The notes under the pieces: model-generated | Told to the model about the DNA's origin: nothing | Seen by the model: only the letters and a program-made list of their open reading frames with translations | Databases searched by the model: none | Shown here: one piece after another, positions 57,401-64,000 of the stretch | Layout: every line of letters begins with the position of its first letter | Position numbering within the stretch: position 1 is the stretch's first letter | Position numbers and translations under genes: made by a program | Assembly: GCF_010389155.1 (NCBI RefSeq) | Contig: NC_057766.1 | Coordinates: 1,302,001 to 1,366,000 of the forward strand | Length of the DNA stretch: 64,000 nucleotides | Origin: Erigeron canadensis | Lineage: Eukaryota > Streptophyta > Magnoliopsida > Asterales > Asteraceae | Direction: 5' to 3'

Positions 57401-58041
57401 TGAGGAGATTCATTTTCAACTTTGCATATAGAGGGCCTAATTATCAATTTTCCAAGAGAGCATGCCTTACATGATAAATCTTTGGCTAGTAGGATTTTAA
57501 TATCCTTTAGTTGATTGCCATTAGAATTTTGAATAATTCTTGACATCATTGTATTGCCAGGATGTCCCAATCTATCATGCCATAAGGCAAATAATTTTGG
57601 ATCTGCTAGCCTTTTGCTAGAGGCCATATTAACTTCTAGTTCGCTTATACATGTAGAATATAAGCTAGAATATAAGCCTTTAAATTTTTCCACTATTGAT
57701 TTATGGCCATTTTCAGTGGATGTGATCAAAAGATATTCAATGCCATTTTCAGCCATAGTTTCAAGGTGATAATCATTACACCTTATATCTTTGAAGCTCA
57801 ATAAATTTCTTCTACATTTACTAGAATATAATGCATTATTGACTAGTAACTGTGTTCCATTTGGCAACACAATACAAGCTTTGCCAAAGCCTTCAATCAT
57901 GTTACTAGTCCCAGAAATTGTGATAACATTAGCTTTTGCAAGATGCAACTCATAAAAATATTTTTTATTTTTCAAGATGGTATTTGTTGTTGCACTGTCG
58001 ACAAGAAATTCATCTTCACCATTTGCCATAGCGATATTCAT
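54491..58041 (-). pseudogene. Copia pol (PR-INT-RT-RNaseH), multiply broken
   Basis: Reading downwards from 58041: protease (DEFLVDSATT), GAG-pre-integrase (LWHDRLGHPG), integrase core (GDICGPIAPP; an RLDN acidic site), a TAG at about 57007, the integrase tail with LKVFGCAVYVPI, a frameshift near 56700, two more shifts and stops between 56480 and 55980, then RT (DYEETYAPVV; YGLKQSGRMWYNRL; YVDD at 55548-55537) and RNase H (YADAGYLSDPHKAKSQTGYV; LYEDNVACIAQ; PDLFTKSL) with further shifts. Order PR-INT-RT-RH defines Ty1/copia. gag, including the CCHC knuckle, is missing upstream. The element cannot move on its own. Confidence 0.9.
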
Positions 58042-58482
58042 ATCCTTTAAAATAATAATAAAAATAAATAAGTGAACAAATAAATCTTATTGTTACATCA
58101 AAACAAAGATTTAATAATACCAAGGGATATGATTATTAATTGAGAAAAACTTTACTTCGAACAGTGACTTTCATTTAGAAAACTTAGAGACAACACCTCT
58201 ATTATGTATATATAATTCAAGGATAGGAGTAACTTTCATGTTATATATCAAATAAACGAATATATTTATTATTATTATTATTGTTTAGAAATAAAAATTA
58301 TTATTATTATTGTTAAGAAATAAGAATTTAGTAATAGTAAAACTAAATATCAAAGGTTTGAAAAAGATAATGATAATCTCGATCTAAGGTTTAATTCGAG
58401 ATACACCAAAATAAACAAGGTCACTTTGACTAGATATAGTTAAAATAAATTGCTAGGTATTCTCTGTTTATTAAGTTGATAA
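58042..58482. other. Copia leader / lost gag region
   Basis: AT-rich with ATT/TTA repeats (58265-58320). No gag homology recognised. Confidence 0.5.
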
Positions 58483-59299
58483 CTAGATTTTAGACCCGTG
58501 TCTGACACTGGACACGAGATTTACGATATTATCAATATTAGATCTTCATACATTTAATTCATAAAAACTTATAATTTGGAAGATATACGGTTCTAAGTGA
58601 TATACTTTGCAAGTTGTAGTACAATAACCACATGTTCGTCACAGTCATTATTAGCTGATACACATTGATGAGATGTTTGTAATAGTCATTCCACAAGGCA
58701 CGTGCTACAATAATTTCTCTATTATATAATTTTTTAAAACCAATTGTACTCATAATGTGATATTATTATGAAAGATTATTATTAATTAAAATATAAATAT
58801 ACTTGTGATCCCGTATTTGACATTCAAGTTTACGTGTTTGATCATGATACGACCCATAACATGAATATGTTTATTTTCAACCACTGTCTAATGATAATTA
58901 GATAACAATTATGATTGTTTCCATACTGTTTGGTAACAATTATGACTTTTGATTTGAGTGACAATTGTAACCTTAAAAAATTAAATAAAATACATTTTGT
59001 AATGTTTTTAAAAAATTTAAGAAAAACTTCTCAAATTGATGGCTAAAAATAAATATAATTTAAGTATTTATGGTTAAAAAGTGTAAATTATTGATGGAAA
59101 ACAAAAAAGTGTAAATTAATGAGACTTTTTCTACAAATTAATATAAATACCAAAATAATATATTTGGATAATGATTATTAGGATTTCTAATTTATAGTTA
59201 ATCTAAATGATGACATAAGCGATAGTCAATTTGATACAATTGAGCGATTTGATTGGTTAATAAGTCATTAGTTCAACTGTCTTATAATATATATTAAGA
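58483..59299 (-). mobile_element. Non-autonomous Helitron, copy 1 (inside Copia), 817 bp
   Basis: Minus-strand 5' end TCTTAATATATA (59299-59288) preceded by A. The 3' end has hairpin CGTGTC/GACACG (58516-58497), spacer and CTAG (58486-58483), followed by T. Precise A|TC...CTAG|T insertion is the Helitron rule. About 80% similar to 61888-63070 over most of its length, with an internal deletion. Confidence 0.8.
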
Positions 59300-59804
59300 T
59301 TAAAATTAAAATTAAAATTAAAATTGTACAATTACTACTAAAATCTTAATATATTTACAATAAATTTAATTTATTTTTATATAATTAATTTTATATATAT
59401 GATAGAACATATTATTGGATATATATTAGCTAATATTTTATAAGATAAATATTAGCTATTATTTTATCGGATATATATAAGCTATTATCATTTATTTATT
59501 ATATTAAAACTATTGGACAAAAAGTGTAAATTTGTGATGGAAAACAAAAAAGTGTAAATTAAAGTCAAAATTGAAAAAAAAGTCAACATTAAAAAATCAA
59601 GAGCTGTAATTAGTCGATAAGTTATTAGAGCAACTGTTCTTTAGTTTAATGAAAGATTCACCGAAACATACACTGTTTTATTTAATAGTGACAATCAAAA
59701 GCAACAATACAATTAATAGACTCCAATGTTAAAATAAGAAGAAAAAAAACATCATTATTAATATGTTTATTAATAGGGTTTTAGAGGCTATCATGCTGAT
59801 AACG
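59300..59804. other. Partial Helitron-family sequence and Copia leader
   Basis: 59515-59640 repeats words from the Helitron 5' part (AAAAAGTGTAAATT, GATGGAAAACAAAAAAGTGT, AAGTTATTAGAGCAACTGT), so a further partial copy seems present. 59640-59804 is Copia leader. Confidence 0.5.
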
Positions 59805-59967
59805 TATTATAAGATTGAGAGAAAAGTTGGGAGAGAATGATATTCTATTAGTCAGAGATACATAGGGTTACAATATAGCCTGGTATATATAGGCTTCAAG
59901 AGAACATTTTATAATACAATTACATAAATATGGAAGTGAATATCCATATATAATAAATATTATAATA
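59805..59967 (-). repeat. Copia 5' LTR
   Basis: 163 bp, direct repeat of 54308-54470. Followed on the minus strand by the primer-binding region. Confidence 0.85.
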
Positions 59968-59974
59968 ATATCAA

Positions 59975-61071
59975 GAGAAAATTACATTTTTGGCACCTCA
60001 ATTTGGGAACTTTTGCACTTTTAGTCTCCAACTCAAAAAATTACAGCTTTCATACCTAAAGTTTTGTGTTTTTTTCAGTTTTGGTACCACGTTCATACGG
60101 TGTTAAATCTTGCCATTAATGCCCTCACGTGTTTATCACGTGAGGGGTATTAGTCTTTGACCCCCTTTTTTCAGAGAAAATTACAGTTTTGATACCTCAA
60201 GTTATCAATTTTTTTAATTTTTGTACCTCAAGTAGACAACATATTTTTATTACACTCTCCAATTTTCATCTAACACATTAGCACCTATCAAAGAACACAC
60301 ACTCAAAAATCGACACACATGATTTTTTTATTTTTTTTAACGACTCCTAAAAAAACTCCCAATGGTGTGTATTTATTCTTGAAATATTATATGTTGTTGG
60401 TGTAATTACGTGTGATGGTGGAGGAACTGAATGCATTGGTGGATCGATGGCCGGAAAAAACTCATGTCACGGGAAAATCCTCTCTGGTCGTGTATGATTG
60501 ATATAAGAGATTTGAATCCTCTCACCCTAAATTACCCTCTTCTTCTATTGGAATATGCTACAAACGAAACTTGATCGGAATTTGCTACAAACGAGATCTT
60601 AACGGAATCTGCTACAAATGAATATATTTGCTACAGACAAGATTAGATCGGAATCTGGTGCATGGTGGGGAGAGAGATAGTCGAAAACCTTTTCTGGTAT
60701 GTTTATTTATTGAATTTGGTATGTTATAAAGATATATAGGTATACATGGATTCATATGAATGTGTGTTGATTTTTAAGTATGTGTTGTTTGATATATGCT
60801 AATGTGTGAGATGAAAATTATAGAGTGTAATAAAAAAAATGTTGTCTACTTTAGGTACCAAAAGTGAAAAATTTGACAACTTGTGATATCAAAACTGTAA
60901 TTTTATCAAAAAAAAAAGGGAGGGCCAAAAGACTAAAATTTAACGCCGTATGAACGTGGTACCAAAACTGAAAAAAACACAAAACTTTAGGTATGAAAGA
61001 TGCAATTTTTTGAGTTGGAGACTAAAAGTGCAAAAGTTGCCAAGTTGAGGTACCAAAAATATAATTTTCTC
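59975..61071. mobile_element. Mutator-like inverted-repeat element, 1097 bp, 9-bp TSD
   Basis: Left and right arms of about 140 bp are ~95% identical inverted copies: GAGAAAATTACATTTTTGG at the left versus the complement of AAAATATAATTTTCTC at the right, continuing through TTTTGCACTTTTAGTCTCC and GGTACCACGTTCATACGG. A perfect TSD TAATATCAA lies at 59966-59974 and 61072-61080. A second, inner inverted pair (about 60173-60240 and 60845-60908) repeats the same design. CCTCACGTG-TTTAT-CACGTGAGG at about 60122 is an extra hairpin. No transposase. Confidence 0.9.
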
Positions 61072-61313
61072 TAATATCAAAGTTATTAGCAAACATATAT
61101 AGCAACATAACATTACTAACAAAAAGTAAATGCAATAGTGGCAACCACGTAACGCACAGACGGAAACTAATTAATGCGACATTGCCCTTAAATAAATATA
61201 TAATTTGATATAACAAACATTTGAATAAACATATCCATGACATAATGTTTTTTAATTAATCGCTTGTAGTTTTAACTCTAATGCACTATCATAACTGACG
61301 AACACAAAACCGA

Positions 61314-61345
61314 GGCCCCATAATGTGGGGCCCGAAACCAACTAG
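61314..61345 (+). mobile_element. Helitron 3' terminus (plus strand)
   Basis: GGCCCCA-TAATG-TGGGGCC (61314-61332), spacer CGAAACCAA, CTAG (61342-61345), then T. Perfect 7-bp stem at the right distance. The element would extend left; its start was not found, and the region leftwards is interrupted by the Mutator and Copia elements. Confidence 0.65.
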
Positions 61346-61887
61346 TTATATTAATGGCGGTGATGAAGAAAGCTGAGGATGGAGGAGGACAAATATCAAT
61401 TATTGATATCGCCTATTTTATACATATATATTTTCTGCGATATCATTTATTTTTATGCGTAAATCATGATAATTTAGTGAAATTAGATACTTAATACGTG
61501 ATAGTTGAATTGTAGGTTCAAAGATAATGATTTATGATACAAATGAACCAAGATATGATGATTTTCAAGATGTATAAGGAAGGAATTATTGGCTTGACAT
61601 GCACAGCAAGTTTGGAAAAGTTGGATTAACTAGTTTTAGTCATCTTTGACTTTTAATTAATTTGGAGAAAGGCTTTATCATAAATCCATAATAGTTTGAC
61701 GGTGGGCTTGTCTTACTAAAGCCGTATGTGGGCTTTCAAATGCATGGAATTAAATAAATTATGGATCGAGTATACAAGGAGGTCGGCTAAAATTAAACAT
61801 GGGCATTACGTATGGAAAGTTAGAAATTAATGCATCATTTATCATCTATAAATATGATATCATAATTAATAGTTGAATAGTTCTATA
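61346..61887. other. Intergenic, no gene seen
   Basis: No recognised feature; host DNA between two Helitron ends. Confidence 0.45.
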
Positions 61888-63070
61888 TTAGTTTTTAGAC
61901 CCGTGTCCAACACTGGACACAAGATTTACGATATTATCAATATTAGATCTTTATACATTTAAGTCATAAAAGCTTATAATTTTGAAAAAATACGGTTTTA
62001 AGTGTTATATTTTGCAAGTTATAGTACAATAATCATAGGTTCGTCACTGTCATTATTAGCCTAGACATATTAATGAAATTGTTTGTTGTAGTCATTACAC
62101 AAGGCACATGCTATATATAATAATTTATCCATTATAGACTATTTTGAAACCAGATGTACTCATAATGTGATATTATTATGAAAGATAATTAAGAATAAAA
62201 ATATAAACATATTTGTGATCTTGTACTTGACATTTAGGTATATGGATTTAATCATGATGCGCGTCCATAACACGCATAAGTTTATTTTCAATCACTTGTT
62301 CTATGATAATATGATAACAATTAGGATTATTTTTATATTCATTGATAACAGTTAGGACTCTTGATTTGAGTGACAACTGTAACTTTAAACATTAAAATGC
62401 AAAACTAATATACGAAAAAGGAGAAAATTATGTACCTTTTTGATTGAGAGATAGAATGAATTTTGAATGGAGTTTATATTGATTTGAATTTAGGATTTAA
62501 GTAACCCTCTGTTGTAAATCGTGTTTGGTTCTATGATCGTCCCATATCCTGTGATTCCTATTGTGTTTAAGACAATAATGTTGTATATCGTTATCTGTTA
62601 TTATGTTTGGGATATATATCTAAAGCTAACATTGTATTTATATCTAATATTAAACTAAATATTAATATTTATAATTATAAAATCTAATCTAATATTTGTT
62701 ATTAAGTCATTAGGTTTTGAAATAATTTTTTGTAGAAAATATTTGATATGTTAAAAAAAAAATTATTTAATTAAATGATTATAAATTTTAAAAAATTCTC
62801 TCAAGTTGACGGCTAAAAATAAATATAAATTAAGTATTCAGGGCTAAAAAGTGTAAATTATTGATGGAAAACAAAAAAGTGTAAATAATGAGACTTTTTC
62901 TACAAATTAATATAAATATTAATATAATAATATATTTGGATAATGATTATTAAGATTTTTAATTTATAGTTTATCTAAATGATGACATCATCAAAAGTCA
63001 ATTTGATGAAATTCAACAATGTGATTGGTTAATAAGTCATTAGTTCAATGTGTTGTAGTATATATAAAGA
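61888..63070 (-). mobile_element. Non-autonomous Helitron, copy 2, 1183 bp
   Basis: Minus strand: A|TCTTTATATATACTAC (63070 downwards) to hairpin GTGTCC/GGACAC (61920-61903) and CTAA (61891-61888) followed by T. Both CTRR and A/T target rules are met. No RepHel. Shares long blocks with 58483-59299. Confidence 0.85.
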
Positions 63071-64000
63071 TAAAGATTTTATTCGTACGTAAGGAATTAA
63101 TTGGTTTTTGGGGTGTCGGTCGAATAAAAGAGGAGGTGGGCCGCAAAAGTAAAAGAGGGCAGAGGTGATTGGTGAATGAAAGAGTGGCCAGGCGAGAAGG
63201 ACAAAAGCTTCGCTTTCGCTTTTGTCTGTGTCGAGATTCACAACCAATATCTTTCGTTCGATTCTCTTTTCTCTGTTATTATTATTACTAAATTATTAAC
63301 CCGCATGATATGCGGACGAATATATATAACTAATGACATGTTATTCTTTCATAATATTAAATATTGCCAAATTCAGATAAAAAGATGTTAAAAATAATGA
63401 TTTTATCATTATTTTTAAAAGTTATTGTATCCACTATATATAAATAATTAAGTATTACTTATTAAAATATCTTAATATATTAACGGCATAAAACTAAATG
63501 CACATAATAAATATTATTATGTGATATTATAAAACTAAATGCACATAACAAATATTGTCCTAGTTGATCATTTCAAGATCATAGTAAGATCACTTCGGTG
63601 ATATAGGTGTAACTAGATGATAAAGAGGCAAACTTAGGATTTAACCATGTTTTTCTTTGTTATTTCACCCCTTGTTATGTTCATTATTGCTAACCATGTT
63701 TTGTGCATGTGTTTTAGTAGCTAACCACATTGGTTAGTTAATTTCCTTTGTTTAACCTTTGTTACACTCATTTTTAGTGTAAGAAACTTTTAGACCACTT
63801 GTTGCGCCTCGCCTTATTTCGTTTGTTTAAATCCACCCAAATATGTAACCTTTCCTCGCCATACCGAAAGTCGAAATCCATGGTTGATCATTAGTTGCCT
63901 ATGCTAGTTGTATGGTTTTGGTTTGTCTTATTTGTGTCGGGTTGGTATATTCTCAGTTACAGAGAATAGATTGAGTTCGTCATATTTTTGGATCAAGTCT
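63071..64000. other. Right edge, no gene recognised
   Basis: 63299-63318 has a CCCGCAT/ATGCGG hairpin with TTAG where CTAG would be expected on the minus strand, a decayed Helitron end at best. 63560-64000 becomes less AT-rich but shows no recognisable domain. Confidence 0.35.

Larger units (their letters stand above)
54308..59967 (-). mobile_element. Ty1/copia retrotransposon, degenerate, 163-bp LTRs, TSD ATATC
   Basis: LTRs at 54308-54470 and 59805-59967 have equal length and differ at 6 of 163 sites by eye (about 96% identity). ATATC flanks the element on both sides (54303-54307, 59968-59972). The polypurine tract is AAAGGGGAG on the minus strand next to 54470. The sequence after the 5' LTR reads CGTTATCAGCATGATAGCC, where the primer-binding site is expected. 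Pol is on the minus strand; no gag region is recognisable. A Helitron (58483-59299) occupies the leader. Confidence 0.9.

Overview
This is plant nuclear DNA, most likely from the Asteraceae (daisy/lettuce family). The case rests on a gene at 34-44 kb whose coiled-coil, NB-ARC and LRR exons follow the layout and wording of the lettuce RGC2/Dm3 resistance genes. Supporting signs are AT-rich intergenic DNA, plant spliceosomal introns, plant-type mariner, LINE, Copia, Helitron, hAT, Mutator and PIF/Harbinger elements, and solo LTRs that begin TGTAACACCCC. Species cannot be fixed from the window.

Host genes are few. (1) A PPR gene of the At5g25630/At5g21222 type is cut by the left edge (minus strand, 1-957). 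(2) An RGC2-like CC-NB-LRR gene occupies 34148-44302 on the plus strand in four visible coding exons, with a probable 5' UTR intron. Its MHD motif reads MPD. (3) An intronless DUF4220/DUF594 membrane protein gene lies at 47816-49999 (plus). Everything else that can be recognised is transposable-element sequence, much of it nested and datable by target-site duplications (TSDs).

Layout: 2.1-3.1 kb, a hAT element (8-bp TSD) inside one unit of a tandem duplication; 3.1-3.6 kb, a Helitron 3' end with a helicase remnant; 4.8-6.7 kb, a mariner-like element with a DD39D transposase broken by one nonsense codon; 7.06-12.55 kb, a PIF/Harbinger element (TSD TAA) holding only ORF1 and split by a 2.1-kb solo LTR (TSD GAGCA) and a 1.46-kb palindrome-rich repeat; 14-19.5 kb, a Helitron terminus, a foldback MITE, a GTACTCGG word cluster and a 1.86-kb solo LTR (TSD AATTA); 20.05-29 kb, an L1-type LINE split by a second copy of the palindrome-rich repeat and by a 3.3-kb solo LTR that itself holds a Mutator MITE (10-bp TSD); 29-31 kb, a hAT-like element with a second ORF1-only Harbinger inside; 31.6 kb, a Tourist MITE; 37-43 kb, hAT and MITE insertions in the NLR introns, nested up to three deep; 44.7-46.2 kb, a solo LTR and a short retroposon; 50.7-54.2 kb, CACTA-like and MITE sequence and tandem repeats; 54.3-59.97 kb, a degenerate Copia element with 163-bp LTRs (TSD ATATC) invaded by a Helitron; 59.97-61.07 kb, a Mutator-like inverted-repeat element (9-bp TSD) placed across the Copia boundary; 61.3-63.1 kb, one Helitron end and one complete non-autonomous Helitron.

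The host genes show no operon-like cooperation. The NLR is expected to act in intracellular pathogen sensing, the PPR protein in organelle RNA processing, and the DUF4220 protein at a membrane with unknown role. I found no CRISPR, rRNA or convincing tRNA. The most notable points are the resolvable insertion histories, the short inverted-word arrays inside several unrelated LTR-like repeats, the two ORF1-only Harbinger elements and the altered MHD/GLPL motifs of the NLR.
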